NCBI GenBank assembly: GCA_013214965.1
Contig: JABSRU010000009.1
Location: 62,001-126,000 of the forward strand
DNA: 64,000 nucleotides
Reading direction: 5' to 3'
DNA from: Gammaproteobacteria bacterium
GTDB taxonomy: Bacteria; Pseudomonadota; Gammaproteobacteria; Enterobacterales; Psychrobiaceae
A model generated the notes under the pieces. It searched no databases. It saw only the letters and a program-made list of their open reading frames with translations, and was not told the DNA's origin. Made by a program: the position numbers and the translations under genes. Positions 9,762 through 20,906 of this stretch are shown here, in pieces. Numbering within the stretch: position 1 is the first letter of the stretch; every line of letters starts with the position of its first letter.

Positions 9762-9902
9762 ACCAATGAAAATGCAGGAATTTAGGGTCTGGGTAAAGTT
9801 AGATGATCAAGGCGCGTGATTGAGCAATAGCTTGCTATTGGGATTGAGCGCAACGAAGAGCATATGATTTTAAACGGCGATAAAACCTGCAACTTCATTG
9901 GT
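9762..9902. repeat. Palindromic repeat-like element upstream of degQ
   Basis: The ends are inverted repeats: ACCAATGAAAATGCAGG (9762-9778) against CCTGCAACTTCATTGGT (9886-9902), 15 of 17 positions pairing. At the centre is a perfect hairpin CAATAGC-tt-GCTATTG (9825-9840). The 141-nt unit, with partial pairing extending several bases outside, has the form of a miniature inverted-repeat element or dispersed intergenic repeat. No ORF and no clear target-site duplication. A second copy was not seen in this window, so repetitiveness is inferred. Confidence 0.6.
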
Positions 9903-9974
9903 TATGGGTACAGCCCATCATTAACACGATGAGGACTTATTTTACACCCGTCACAAGATGGAGAATTACCGACG

Positions 9975-11321
9975 ATGAATTTAAAAATTTCCCTTATTAG
10001 CGCTTCTATATTAGCTTTATCTTTAGGATTTGCTCCTAGTTCACAGGCCGCTTTACCGCACAGTGTCAGTGGTCAGAGCATGCCAAGTTTGGCACCGATG
10101 CTTGAAAAAGTAATGCCAGCGGTCGTCTCAATTTCTGTTGCTGGTACTCAAAAATCAACCCGACGCATTCCTGAAGCTTTTAGGCCATTCTTTGGTTCTG
10201 GGGAGCAAGTACAGAGTAGACCATTTCGTGGACTCGGTTCAGGCGTTATCATTGATGCCAAAAAAGGCTATATTGCGACCAATCATCATGTTGTCAACAA
10301 TGCCGACGATATCAAAGTTTCCTTAAGCGACGGTCGTCAATTTGACGCTAAGCTAATCGGCTCAGATCCTGAGTCTGATGTCGCGTTATTGCAAATAGAC
10401 CCAGACAATCTTACCGCCATTAAACAAAGCGATTCAGATGTCCTACGAGTCGGAGATTTTACGGTCGCTATCGGTAATCCTTTTGGACTCGGTCAAACAG
10501 TGACATCAGGTATTGTCAGTGCCCTAGGACGCTCTGGTTTAAACATCGAAAATTTTGAGAATTTTATTCAAACTGATGCTGCCATTAACAGCGGTAATTC
10601 AGGTGGTGCACTGGTCAACCTTCGAGGTGAGCTGATTGGTATTAATACCGCCATTATTGCGCCCAGCGGTGGTAATGTCGGGATTGGCTTCGCTATTCCG
10701 GCTAACATGGTCGCTAACCTCACGGATCAAATCATTGAGTTTGGTGAGGTTCGCCGTGGCGTCCTCGGTATCGCAGGACAACCTCTAACATCTGAACTGG
10801 CTAAAAATTTCGGTTTAAAAACTAAACACGGGGCTTTTGTTAATCAAGTGATGCCAGAGTCAGCCGCCGAAGAAGCAGGACTTGAAGCCGGCGATATCAT
10901 TGTTAAAGTCAATGGTAAAAAGATCAAAAGCTTTTTAGAACTTCGGGCCAGAATAGCTACGTTAGGTGCGGGTTCAACAGTAAAATTAGAAGCAATTCGT
11001 GATGGCCAGCGTAAAAAATTCACGGTTAAACTCAAGAATGCTAAAAATTCCAATGTCCAAGCACGAGCGATTCACCCAGCGTTAGATGGTGCAACCCTCA
11101 GTGATAACGACGGTACTCCGTCAGGAGTCATTGTCAACAAACTGGAACGTAATTCTCCGGCTGCTAGAATTGGCCTGAAAGAAGACGATATAATTATTGG
11201 CATCGACCGCCGTAAAATAAAATCACTTAAGGCGCTGCGAAGCTACCTTAAAGAACGTGATGGTATCGCCGCATTACGAATTATACGAAATGAACGCAAT
11301 ATGTATCTAATCATTCGATAG
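9975..11321 (+). CDS. degQ: Periplasmic serine endoprotease DegQ (HtrA family)
   Basis: 448 residues. Sec signal peptide (cleavage near SSQA, residue 25), trypsin-like domain with the triad His105 (ATNHHVV), Asp135 (DPESDVALL) and Ser209 (GNSGGAL), then two PDZ domains (about 260-350 and 365-448). The two PDZ domains and signal peptide fit DegQ/DegP; position directly before degS indicates DegQ. It degrades misfolded periplasmic proteins. The hairpin terminator after it suggests degS has some independence. Confidence 0.94.
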   Translation: MNLKISLISASILALSLGFAPSSQAALPHSVSGQSMPSLAPMLEKVMPAVVSISVAGTQKSTRRIPEAFRPFFGSGEQVQSRPFRGLGSGVIIDAKKGYIATNHHVVNNADDIKVSLSDGRQFDAKLIGSDPESDVALLQIDPDNLTAIKQSDSDVLRVGDFTVAIGNPFGLGQTVTSGIVSALGRSGLNIENFENFIQTDAAINSGNSGGALVNLRGELIGINTAIIAPSGGNVGIGFAIPANMVANLTDQIIEFGEVRRGVLGIAGQPLTSELAKNFGLKTKHGAFVNQVMPESAAEEAGLEAGDIIVKVNGKKIKSFLELRARIATLGAGSTVKLEAIRDGQRKKFTVKLKNAKNSNVQARAIHPALDGATLSDNDGTPSGVIVNKLERNSPAARIGLKEDDIIIGIDRRKIKSLKALRSYLKERDGIAALRIIRNERNMYLIIR

Positions 11322-11343
11322 CTAGAAATAAGTCATTCAGGTT

Positions 11344-11370
11344 AAAAAGCAGACCAGTTCTGCTTTTTTT
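11344..11370 (+). terminator. Terminator between degQ and degS
   Basis: AAAAAGCAGA (11344-11353), loop CCAGT, TCTGCTTTTT and further T. A 10-bp stem with a U-tract, 22 nt after the degQ stop. Confidence 0.88.
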
Positions 11371-11419
11371 ATTCCTGTGGCAATGCTAATCTAGGTTTTT
11401 TCTTCCAGCAGGCTTTATA

Positions 11420-12490
11420 GTGGCAAAAATATTAATAACGACAATGAAATCAATCTTGTCAGGACTGATCATTGGCACATTGATCATTCTACTAATTCCC
11501 AGTTTACGCCCCGCTTTAAATCTTAATATCAAAGATTGGATATTTGTTCATGCCTCACAAATTTCTTTTTCTCAAGCCATTAAACGTTCCGCGCCTGCAG
11601 TGGTTAACATTTATTCAATCACCCAGCACCTAACACCACTCAATCAAATTGAACAACGTGCGAAAGGATTGGGATCTGGTGTCATTATCTCTGAAAATGG
11701 CTTCATTCTTACTAATTATCATGTCATTCGTGGCGCAGATATCATTAAAGTGGGGATTCAAAATGGCTTGATTAAAACCGCGTCAATCGTTGGGATAGAT
11801 CCGTTAACCGATTTAGCCGTTTTACATATTAATGCCCACGATTTACCCGTGATCCCAATCGATCTAGAATTGATCACCGAAGTCGGCGATTTAGTGTTAG
11901 CCATCGGTAATCCCTATAACCTCGGGCAAACCATTACTCAAGGTATCGTTAGTGCCACGGGTCGTAATGCGGGATTAAGTCGCTCAAACTTTTTGGATTT
12001 AATTCAAACTGACGCCGCAATTAATGACGGAAATTCCGGCGGAGCCTTAATTAATTCACGTGGCGAATTAGTCGGGATCAATGCCGCTAATTATAATTCC
12101 TTAACCGACGTTCAAACCAGTGGTATTAGTTTTGCCATTCCAATCAAACTGGCTTATAGCGTGATGACAAAAATCATCAATGAAGGACGGGTTGTCCGTG
12201 GGTTTATTGGTATCTCAGGTGGCGCAGTAGAGCCGATGATTGCGCAATCGCTTAATATATCAGGCATCGCTATTGTGATCTCAAGCGTGCAAACTGACGG
12301 CCCAGCAGATCAGGCAGGACTAGCGCCAGGAGATATCATTCTAGAAGTAAATGGGAAAGAGTTTAGCACCGTGCTCGCGACACTTCATTATATTGCCGAG
12401 AGTAAGCCCGGTACAGAAATAGATCTAACAGTGATACGAGATAATCAAATTATTCAGATCAAAGTGATCGTCGGGGAATTGGGACAGTAA
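11420..12490 (+). CDS. degS: Site-1 anti-sigma protease DegS
   Basis: 356 residues from the GTG at 11420, which has AGG 7 nt upstream; an ATG at 11444 is the alternative. N-terminal membrane anchor (about 11-27), protease domain with His101, Asp131 and Ser206 (GNSGGAL), and one PDZ domain (about 260-350). DegS cleaves RseA when its PDZ binds the C-termini of unassembled porins, releasing SigmaE. The single PDZ and uncleaved anchor separate it from DegQ. Confidence 0.94.
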   Translation: MAKILITTMKSILSGLIIGTLIILLIPSLRPALNLNIKDWIFVHASQISFSQAIKRSAPAVVNIYSITQHLTPLNQIEQRAKGLGSGVIISENGFILTNYHVIRGADIIKVGIQNGLIKTASIVGIDPLTDLAVLHINAHDLPVIPIDLELITEVGDLVLAIGNPYNLGQTITQGIVSATGRNAGLSRSNFLDLIQTDAAINDGNSGGALINSRGELVGINAANYNSLTDVQTSGISFAIPIKLAYSVMTKIINEGRVVRGFIGISGGAVEPMIAQSLNISGIAIVISSVQTDGPADQAGLAPGDIILEVNGKEFSTVLATLHYIAESKPGTEIDLTVIRDNQIIQIKVIVGELGQ

Positions 12491-12513
12491 CCTCCGAGTC
12501 AGACTCGGAGGTT
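12489..12513. terminator. Hairpin between converging degS and murA
   Basis: A perfect 11-bp stem, AACCTCCGAGT (12489-12499) with ACTCGGAGGTT (12503-12513), and a 3-nt loop; it overlaps the degS stop codon. No long T-run follows on either strand, so it may stabilise 3' ends rather than terminate strongly. Confidence 0.6.
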
Positions 12514-12523
12514 ATCAAATCAC

Positions 12524-14048
<1,525 letters not shown>

Positions 14049-14090
14049 ATCGCTCTCTACTTAATTTATTAGAATAGTCTGTAGCGTCAA

Positions 14091-14375
14091 TTAAATCATT
14101 TTCGCTAAGTTATATAATGATTTTAACTGATTGAGAGAATTTGTAGAACCGTCAAAGCTAATTTTTAATTGTTTAAGACCCGCTTGCTCTTTTATTTCCA
14201 GTAAAAAAGCCATACCAGCGGTATCAACTTGCTCAATTCCACTCAGTTCAATCGTCAATTGTGCTTGATGTGGTTTTAGCAATTTAGCAATAGGTAGCAA
14301 CTTAACCAATGATTTTTGATTAAGTTTGCCCTTAATTGACACCTGGCCGGTCTGATTAACTAACCATTGCACCAT
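14091..14375 (-). CDS. mlaB: STAS-domain protein MlaB
   Basis: 94 residues, a single STAS domain with the conserved loop VDTAGMAFL. MlaB binds the ATPase MlaF and stabilises the MlaFEDB lipid transporter. Its ATG overlaps the mlaC stop by one nucleotide. Confidence 0.9.
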   Translation of the reverse strand: MVQWLVNQTGQVSIKGKLNQKSLVKLLPIAKLLKPHQAQLTIELSGIEQVDTAGMAFLLEIKEQAGLKQLKISFDGSTNSLNQLKSLYNLAKMI

Positions 14376-15028
14376 TATTTTTTCACCTTTAACTCAACCG
14401 AGTCATTAGATTTTTTAGCGACATAATCGATCACATAATCAATGCCATGCTTACGAATTAACGCATTAAATTCAGCATGTTTACTTGCCACCATACTAAC
14501 GCCTTCAGCTGACATATCGTAAGCCTTCCAGTTGCCACTTTTAGCACCTTTTCTTAATTTAAACGCAATCGAAATAGGTGGTCGGTTAGTATCAATAATT
14601 TTAACTTTAACGCTAACCGTCTTTTTGTTCGCGAACTTTTTCGTTTTACCATAGGTCACTTGCTGTTGATCGTACAAGGTAAACATATTGGCATAATTGA
14701 CAATAAGGTAATCGTAAAACACCGCGGTGAATTTAGTTTTTTGTGCTTTAGATAACTTGCGGTAATTTTTACCTAACACTTTAGCCAAGGCATATTTGGT
14801 ATTGATATAAGGCATCAACTCTTGTTCAACCACCACCTTAAGATGATTCAAATCCTTATCAATCAGCGCTCGATCGGTTTTAAAGCGCGCAAAGGTTTGT
14901 TCGGCCACATTGTGGATCAATTGATAAGGATCTTTCATGTCTAATGTTGGGGCTGTTTTCGCCACACTAACATTGGCAAAAAATACCACCATCAAACTCA
15001 TTATTGTTTTGCTAAACCATTTCATCAT
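14375..15028 (-). CDS. mlaC: Periplasmic phospholipid-binding protein MlaC
   Basis: 217 residues. A Sec signal peptide ends near SVAKTA (residue 25), then a Tol-Tol-Ttg2 (MlaC) domain with DYLIVNYANMFTLYDQQ. MlaC carries phospholipids between the outer-membrane MlaA-porin complex and the inner-membrane MlaFEDB complex. Between mlaD and mlaB, as in the standard operon. Confidence 0.94.
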   Translation of the reverse strand: MMKWFSKTIMSLMVVFFANVSVAKTAPTLDMKDPYQLIHNVAEQTFARFKTDRALIDKDLNHLKVVVEQELMPYINTKYALAKVLGKNYRKLSKAQKTKFTAVFYDYLIVNYANMFTLYDQQQVTYGKTKKFANKKTVSVKVKIIDTNRPPISIAFKLRKGAKSGNWKAYDMSAEGVSMVASKHAEFNALIRKHGIDYVIDYVAKKSNDSVELKVKK

Positions 15029-15059
15029 AAATTCTCTTTGTTTTGCTTATTGTAAATAG

Positions 15060-15530
15060 TTATTCGTCGTTATTACCATAAAGGAACTGGCCAATTAAAT
15101 CTTCTAATACCATTGCACTGCGCGTGTCTTCGATATGATCGCCCGCCGCTAGGATGGTATTTTCTTCTTCATCAATAAAACCAGGGGTTAAACCAATAAA
15201 CTGCTCGCCCAACAAGCCAGAGGTTAAAATAGCCACCGAACTGGTCTCAGGAAACTGATTGAATTCACTTGAGATATCCATCGTAACAACCGGTGAGAAA
15301 TCCTCATTGTCTAAACTAATGTCGGTCACACGTCCAACAACAACGCCACCCACTTTAATCGCCGAACGAACCTTTAAACCACCGACGTTATCAAATTTTG
15401 CATATAAACGGTAACTGGTCTCACTACCGCCCATTTGGTGGTCTGCTACTTTTAACATCAACATTAAAATAGCGGCAATACCCAGTAATAAAAAACCACC
15501 AACCATCACTTCAATCTTTCTACTAATCAT
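15060..15530 (-). CDS. mlaD: MCE-domain lipid transport protein MlaD
   Basis: 156 residues from the ATG at 15530, preceded by GAGGG at 7 nt; a GTG at 15551 would add seven residues without a ribosome-binding site. One N-terminal membrane helix (about 8-25) followed by a single MCE domain (about 38-118, GGLKVRSAIKVGGVVVGRV). MlaD forms the hexameric periplasmic ring of the transporter. Confidence 0.94.
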   Translation of the reverse strand: MISRKIEVMVGGFLLLGIAAILMLMLKVADHQMGGSETSYRLYAKFDNVGGLKVRSAIKVGGVVVGRVTDISLDNEDFSPVVTMDISSEFNQFPETSSVAILTSGLLGEQFIGLTPGFIDEEENTILAAGDHIEDTRSAMVLEDLIGQFLYGNNDE

Positions 15531-15593
15531 TTTTTGTCCCTCACGTATCACGTGAAATGTTAATTTATCTTATACAACTTAATTCTGACTGAA

Positions 15594-16373
15594 TTAGCCA
15601 AACATTAATGCCGTCATCACAAAATCTAGTCCTAAAATCGCCAACGATGATTGCACTACCGTCGCCGTTGTTGCTTTACTGATACCTTCCGACGTTGGTT
15701 GGGCATCGTAACCTTTGTGTAGCGCAATCCAAGTAATGACCACCGCAAACACTAAGCTTTTAATCGCGCCATTAACAATGTCTTCACTCCATTCAACCGA
15801 TGATTGCATAATGGCCCAGAAAGCACCGGTATCAACACCAAGCCAATCGACACCCACCAAATGACCACCTAATATACCCACCGCTGAAAATATCGCGGCC
15901 AATAACGGTAAACTAATAATGCCCGCCCAAAAACGCGGCGCAATAATCTGGTGTAATGGATCTATTGCCATCATTTCAAGTGAACTAAGCTGCTCCGTTG
16001 CTTTCATCAAACCTATTTCAGCAGTTAATGCTGAGCCGGCTCGTCCAGCAAATAATAACGCCGACACCACTGGGCCCAATTCACGAAGTAAGGATAGTGC
16101 AACCATTTGCCCTAAGCTTTGCTCTGCGCCATACCCCACTAAAATGGTATAGCCCTGTAATGACAACACCATGCCAATAAATAAACCTGACACCACAATA
16201 ATAACTAAAGATTGCACCCCAACAACATAAAGTTGCTTGATGATCAGTGGTAATAATTTAGTGCCTCGACCAGCCGGTTTTAAGGCACCTAATAATAATA
16301 AACCAGCCCGACCAGCCCCGGCCATATAAGCTAAACCTTGCTGGCCTAATGCCACTATCGAGTTACTTAACAT
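15594..16373 (-). CDS. mlaE: Phospholipid ABC transporter permease MlaE
   Basis: 259 residues, full length, with five or six hydrophobic segments and the MlaE family core ([20 protein letters not shown] and [20 protein letters not shown]). It is the inner-membrane permease of MlaFEDB. The start overlaps the end of mlaF by 11 nt, so translation is probably coupled. Confidence 0.95.
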   Translation of the reverse strand: MLSNSIVALGQQGLAYMAGAGRAGLLLLGALKPAGRGTKLLPLIIKQLYVVGVQSLVIIVVSGLFIGMVLSLQGYTILVGYGAEQSLGQMVALSLLRELGPVVSALLFAGRAGSALTAEIGLMKATEQLSSLEMMAIDPLHQIIAPRFWAGIISLPLLAAIFSAVGILGGHLVGVDWLGVDTGAFWAIMQSSVEWSEDIVNGAIKSLVFAVVITWIALHKGYDAQPTSEGISKATTATVVQSSLAILGLDFVMTALMFG

Positions 16374-17172
16374 TGTTTAACAGTTCCTCTTGATAATCTT
16401 GAGCAGGAAAGTGGAATGGCACAGGGCCATCGGGATTACCTTCCATAAATTGCACCACTTGTTGCGATTTTTCCTGTCTCAATTGTGCAGGAGTGCCTTG
16501 AGCAATGACCTTTTTATTGGCAATAATATAAACATAATCGGCAATACTGAGTACTTCCTCAACGTCATGAGAGACCACCACCGATGTAATATCAAGCGCA
16601 TCATTAAGATCACGGATTAATCTGACGATCACTCCCATCGAAATAGGATCTTGTCCCGCAAACGGTTCATCGAACATAATCAATTCGGGATCTAGGGCAA
16701 TCGAACGGGCTAGTGCCGCTCTTCGCGCCATGCCCCCAGATAGTTCAGTCGGAAACAACTGAGCAGCACCTCGTAAACCAACCGCTTCAAGTTTCATTAA
16801 TACAATTTTTCGAATAATCGATTCTGGTAATTCGGTGTGTTCACGGATTGGAAAAGCAATATTGTCAAACACCGTCATCTCGGTGAACAAAGCGCCCGAC
16901 TGAAATAACATCCCCATTTTACGTCGAGCAATATACAACTCTTTACGTGATAACTTGGTGATATCTTGATTATCAAACACCACTGCGCCGGTCTCAGGCT
17001 TTAATTGCCCGCCCATTAAGCGTAGTAATGTTGTTTTCCCGATGCCACTAGGGCCCATAATCGCGGTGATTTTACCCCGGGGAACTTGTAATGAAATGTC
17101 ATCATAAATCACTCGGTCATTTCGACTAAAGCTCATGTTTGATATTTCAATAATATTGTTTGATTGGCTCAA
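16363..17172 (-). CDS. mlaF: Phospholipid ABC transporter ATPase MlaF
   Basis: 269 residues. Walker [10 protein letters not shown] (40-48), signature [14 protein letters not shown] (about 144-157) and Walker B ELIMFDEP (163-170). It powers phospholipid transfer through MlaE and MlaD. First gene of the mlaFEDCB-ibaG-murA operon, divergent from yrbG. Confidence 0.95.
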   Translation of the reverse strand: MSQSNNIIEISNMSFSRNDRVIYDDISLQVPRGKITAIMGPSGIGKTTLLRLMGGQLKPETGAVVFDNQDITKLSRKELYIARRKMGMLFQSGALFTEMTVFDNIAFPIREHTELPESIIRKIVLMKLEAVGLRGAAQLFPTELSGGMARRAALARSIALDPELIMFDEPFAGQDPISMGVIVRLIRDLNDALDITSVVVSHDVEEVLSIADYVYIIANKKVIAQGTPAQLRQEKSQQVVQFMEGNPDGPVPFHFPAQDYQEELLNNVK

Positions 17173-17309
17173 CGATTTGTTTTCCTCATAGACTGCACTC
17201 CCTTTAGCAGAGATTTTAACGAGCTAATCACTTATATACAACGGTAAAAATTGTAATAAAGTGTAATAATTAATATGCTAATCACCGATTCTACTTCCTT
17301 TTTATAGGG

Positions 17310-17334
17310 ATAATAGAGACAATCACCCTATTAT
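17310..17334. promoter_or_regulatory. Inverted repeat between mlaF and yrbG
   Basis: ATAATAG (17310-17316) and CTATTAT (17328-17334) form a perfect 7-bp inverted repeat with an 11-nt spacer, 25 nt before the yrbG ATG. It could be an operator or a leader hairpin; the 184-nt divergent gap otherwise holds only AT-rich promoter-like sequence. Confidence 0.3.
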
Positions 17335-17359
17335 TTTCACCTGATCACGAGTCCTATTG

Positions 17360-18319
17360 ATGTTTTTAAGTATTGCCATGCTAATTGTTGGCATGATTGG
17401 TTTAATTTGGAGCGCCGACAAATTTGTTTATGGCGCAGCTGCTATTGCCAGAAATTTTGGTTTACCGCCGCTCATTATCGGATTAACCATTGTCGCCATG
17501 GGCTCTTCAGCACCAGAGATTATGGTCGCGGTCAGCGCATCATTAGAAGGTAACGCCAATACCGCCATCGGCAATGCATTAGGTTCAAACATTACTAATA
17601 TCGCATTAGTATTAGGGATAACGGCTTTAATCAAGCCATTGATGGTCAGTTCATCCTTATTAAACCGTGAACTGCCACTATTACTATTTATCTCAGCTTT
17701 CGCTGGCTACATGCTACTAGACCAACAACTCACCATCATTGAAGGCACCATTTTGTTGAGTTTATTCTTTATCGTGATTGGCGGTTTGTGTTGGTTGACC
17801 CTTAAAGATAAAAAATCACAAGACCCATTCTTAAAAGAAGCACAAGATGATGTCCCTGAAGGTGTTAGTAATAAAAGCGCCGTACTGTGGTTAGTGGTTG
17901 GTATGATATTATTACCTTTATCATCAACAATATTAGTCGATGGTGCCACCGATATTGCCCGTTATTTTGGTATATCAGAACTAGTGATTGGCTTAACTAT
18001 CATCGCCATTGGTACCAGCTTGCCTGAATTGGCCGCGTGTATCGCCAGTATTAAAAACAATGAGCATGATTTAGCCTTGGGTAATATTATCGGCTCTAAT
18101 ATCTTTAATATTCTTGCGGTACTAGCAATGCCAGCTTTAATCGCTCCTGGCACTTTTGATCCTAACGCTGCCGGCCGCGATTTATACATTATGCTTGGGT
18201 TAACCTTAGCGTTATTCTTCATGTGTTGGCAGTTTAGAGGTAAGCGTACCATTAGCCGGATTGAAGGCGGGCTATTATTATCCTGTTTCATTGTTTATCA
18301 AGTGATCTTGTTTACGTAG
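17360..18319 (+). CDS. yrbG: Calcium/sodium antiporter YrbG (CaCA family)
   Basis: 319 residues from the ATG at 17360 (a TTG directly before it is the alternative). Two homologous halves, each with the CaCA alpha-repeat signature: MGSSAPEIMVA near residue 48 and IGTSLPELAA near 220. About ten membrane helices. Family members exchange Na+ or H+ for Ca2+ across the inner membrane. It stands between mla and kdsD as in E. coli; kdsD follows 9 nt later. Confidence 0.93.
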   Translation: MFLSIAMLIVGMIGLIWSADKFVYGAAAIARNFGLPPLIIGLTIVAMGSSAPEIMVAVSASLEGNANTAIGNALGSNITNIALVLGITALIKPLMVSSSLLNRELPLLLFISAFAGYMLLDQQLTIIEGTILLSLFFIVIGGLCWLTLKDKKSQDPFLKEAQDDVPEGVSNKSAVLWLVVGMILLPLSSTILVDGATDIARYFGISELVIGLTIIAIGTSLPELAACIASIKNNEHDLALGNIIGSNIFNILAVLAMPALIAPGTFDPNAAGRDLYIMLGLTLALFFMCWQFRGKRTISRIEGGLLLSCFIVYQVILFT

Positions 18320-18328
18320 AGAAAATTT

Positions 18329-19306
18329 ATGTCAACCAAACAAACAGATTTTTGCCGGTGGGGGCTAGAGGTCTTAGCCACTGAAATTTCGGCGCTAACT
18401 GAAATTAAGCAATATATTAACGACGACTTCGCTCAGACCTGCCGCATGATTTTAGCCTGTCGCGGCAAAATTATTGTGATGGGTATGGGTAAATCAGGTC
18501 ATATTGCAAAAAAAATTGCCGCCACTTTAGCCAGTACCGGTACGCCAGCATTCTTTGTTCACCCCGGTGAAGCCAGCCATGGTGATTTAGGGATGATTAG
18601 CAGTAATGATATCGTACTAACGATCTCAAACTCGGGAACCTCGGCTGAAATTTTGACCCTCTACCCAGTGATGGAACGAGTCGGTATTCCCATTATTGCG
18701 ATGACAGGCAATCCACAATCCGCGATGGCGACTCTGGCCAAAATACATATTTGTATTGCCGTCTCTAAAGAAGCCTGTCCATTAGGGCTAGCACCGACCT
18801 CTAGTACTACCGCGACATTAGCGATGGGCGATGCTTTAGCGGTTGCGCTATTGCAAGCGAGAGACTTTACCGCAGACGATTTCGCCCTATCGCACCCTGG
18901 TGGAGCCTTAGGACGAAAACTGTTACTTAAGGTATTGGATGTGGCTCATCAAGGCCAAGAAATACCATTAGTGACCAAAGACGTTACTATTAGTGTTGCC
19001 CTGCTAGAAGTGTCACAAAAAGGACTAGGGATGACTGGCATCGTTAACGAACAAGGACAGCTAATTGGCTTATTTACCGATGGCGACTTACGTCGAACCC
19101 TCGACCAGAAACTTGATTTTCACCATACCGCGATCGAAGATGTGATGACTAAAACACCAATCACCTTACAAGAAAATATTTTGGCGACTGGCGCATTAAA
19201 ATTAATGGAAGACAAAAATATTAATGGCTTATTTATCGTTGACCAAAACCAGCAGCCGATCGGTGCATTAAATATGCTTGATATGCTCAAATCAGGAGTT
19301 GTCTAA
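18329..19306 (+). CDS. kdsD: Arabinose-5-phosphate isomerase KdsD
   Basis: 325 residues: SIS domain (about 40-175; MGMGKSGHIAKKIAATLAST and HGDLGMI) and two CBS domains (about 205-325). It converts ribulose 5-phosphate to arabinose 5-phosphate, the first step to KDO for lipid A-core. Its TAA overlaps the kdsC ATG (TAATG), joining two KDO pathway enzymes. Confidence 0.95.
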   Translation: MSTKQTDFCRWGLEVLATEISALTEIKQYINDDFAQTCRMILACRGKIIVMGMGKSGHIAKKIAATLASTGTPAFFVHPGEASHGDLGMISSNDIVLTISNSGTSAEILTLYPVMERVGIPIIAMTGNPQSAMATLAKIHICIAVSKEACPLGLAPTSSTTATLAMGDALAVALLQARDFTADDFALSHPGGALGRKLLLKVLDVAHQGQEIPLVTKDVTISVALLEVSQKGLGMTGIVNEQGQLIGLFTDGDLRRTLDQKLDFHHTAIEDVMTKTPITLQENILATGALKLMEDKNINGLFIVDQNQQPIGALNMLDMLKSGVV

Positions 19307-19860
19307 TGGCTAAAGTTCATACCCTTTATGGTGAGATACCAGAGTCAGTTTGGGTTAAGGCTCAACAAGTCAAACTATTGATTTGCGACGTCGATGGCGT
19401 ATTTTCCGATGGTCGGATCTACCTTGGCAACGATGGTGAAGAACTCAAAGCATTTCACACCAAAGATGGCTTTGGGATTAAATCAATCATTAACGCTGGC
19501 ATTGAAGTCGCGATTATTACTGGACGACAGTCCACTATTGTTCAGAAACGCATGGCAGGATTAGGGATTAAACATATTTTTCAAGGCCAAGGTGATAAGT
19601 TTAGCGTTTATCAAAAGTTATTAACTTTAATGAACCTTAACCCTAATCAAGTTGCCTATATTGGCGATGATATGGTTGATAAAGCAGTGATGGATCACTG
19701 TGGTTTAGGCATTGCCGTTCAAGATGCCCACCCTGCGCTGCTGATTGATTGTGATTATCAAACATTTACCGCCGGAGGCTTTGGCGCCGTCAGAGAAAGT
19801 TGCGATTTAATTTTAGCAAGCCAAGATATGTTACACAATGCGCAAGGAATGAGTGTATGA
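19306..19860 (+). CDS. kdsC: 3-deoxy-D-manno-octulosonate 8-phosphate phosphatase KdsC
   Basis: 184 residues, HAD superfamily class C0 without a cap. Nucleophile motif ICDVDGVFSDG with Asp28 and Asp30; later motifs AIITGRQS and IGDDMVD. It hydrolyses KDO 8-phosphate to KDO. The TGA overlaps the lptC ATG by 4 nt. Confidence 0.95.
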   Translation: MAKVHTLYGEIPESVWVKAQQVKLLICDVDGVFSDGRIYLGNDGEELKAFHTKDGFGIKSIINAGIEVAIITGRQSTIVQKRMAGLGIKHIFQGQGDKFSVYQKLLTLMNLNPNQVAYIGDDMVDKAVMDHCGLGIAVQDAHPALLIDCDYQTFTAGGFGAVRESCDLILASQDMLHNAQGMSV

Positions 19861-20420
19861 GTCGAGTTGGCATTTTAATTAGCCTATTTTTTATTTCAGG
19901 GATCTTATTATTCTGGAATCCTTTTTGGTCGATCACTGAATCAAAAAAAAATAACGTTAGCCAGATCGAACAACCAGACTTTATTGCGCAAGGCATGACA
20001 TTACGACAATATAATGACCAAGGTCATATCTCGTCACAAGTTTATGCCCAGCACATGGCTCATTATGAGCTGCAAGACATCACAAAATTTACCAAACCTA
20101 GCTATATAATATATCTAGGTGATGGTGCACCGAAATGGAAAGTGACGGCCGACACCGGAGTCTTCGACCAAAGGGATCAAGTGATCCTTGAAAATAATGT
20201 TATTATCAGTGCCATCGATCCAAACGAAAATATAAAATCTATTTCAACATCACAGTTGACCCTTGATTTAACGACAATGATCTTAACCAGTGATCAAAAA
20301 ATAGAAATTATAGGTACTCAATACCATATTACAGGTGTTGGACTAAAAGCAGACTTAAACAAACAACACATTGAATTAATCAAAGAAATACAGGCTGTAT
20401 ATGACAATAATCAAAGCTAG
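19857..20420 (+). CDS. lptC: LPS export protein LptC
   Basis: Start set at the ATG at 19857 (187 residues), in a 4-nt overlap with kdsC; the open frame extends further upstream but only within kdsC. One N-terminal membrane helix (about 4-22) and a periplasmic beta-jellyroll domain. LptC couples the LptB2FG transporter to the LptA bridge. The 3' end overlaps lptA by 20 nt. Confidence 0.93.
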   Translation: MSRVGILISLFFISGILLFWNPFWSITESKKNNVSQIEQPDFIAQGMTLRQYNDQGHISSQVYAQHMAHYELQDITKFTKPSYIIYLGDGAPKWKVTADTGVFDQRDQVILENNVIISAIDPNENIKSISTSQLTLDLTTMILTSDQKIEIIGTQYHITGVGLKADLNKQHIELIKEIQAVYDNNQS

Positions 20421-20904
20421 CATTCTACTTGCTATTGCACTATTTACCACTAATGCAACGGCCCTTGAAAGTGATATAAAACAACAGGCGATTATTGATG
20501 CCGATCATCAAGAAATCGATTTAGCTAAGAATTTTGCGGTGTTTTCGGGCAATGTCACGATCAAACAAGGCTCAATTTTAATTTCTGCCACTCGCTTAGA
20601 AATTTTCAATCATGGTGTTAGCGGTAAAGAAGTGATGATTTTAACCGGTGACCCTGCACGATTTAGCCAACAACTAGCGCTCGGTGATAAAGTTATTGCT
20701 CAAGCCAATGAGATTCGCTTCGAACGAAGCAATAATATGATTAAACTCACTAATAACGCCCAGCTTCAGCAAAATGAAAGTTTGGTTAAAGGTCAGTTTA
20801 TTAGCTATGACATGGCGAATAAACTACTGAGCGCTAATGGCAGCACCGATAATAAAAAACGTGTCACCACTATCTTACAACCGACTAAAGACAAAAAAAG
20901 TTAA
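20401..20904 (+). CDS. lptA: LPS transport periplasmic bridge protein LptA
   Basis: 167 residues. Signal peptide ends near NATA (residue 21); the OstA-type domain begins [20 protein letters not shown]. LptA oligomers bridge inner and outer membranes for LPS. It begins inside lptC (20-nt overlap) with AGG 6 nt before the ATG, and lptB starts 2 nt after its stop. Confidence 0.94.
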   Translation: MTIIKASILLAIALFTTNATALESDIKQQAIIDADHQEIDLAKNFAVFSGNVTIKQGSILISATRLEIFNHGVSGKEVMILTGDPARFSQQLALGDKVIAQANEIRFERSNNMIKLTNNAQLQQNESLVKGQFISYDMANKLLSANGSTDNKKRVTTILQPTKDKKS

Positions 20905-20906
20905 GC

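Noticed and set aside
9975-12490. Two adjacent HtrA proteases read as a recent tandem duplication
   Set aside because: They differ in signal/anchor and PDZ number and are the conserved degQ-degS pair.
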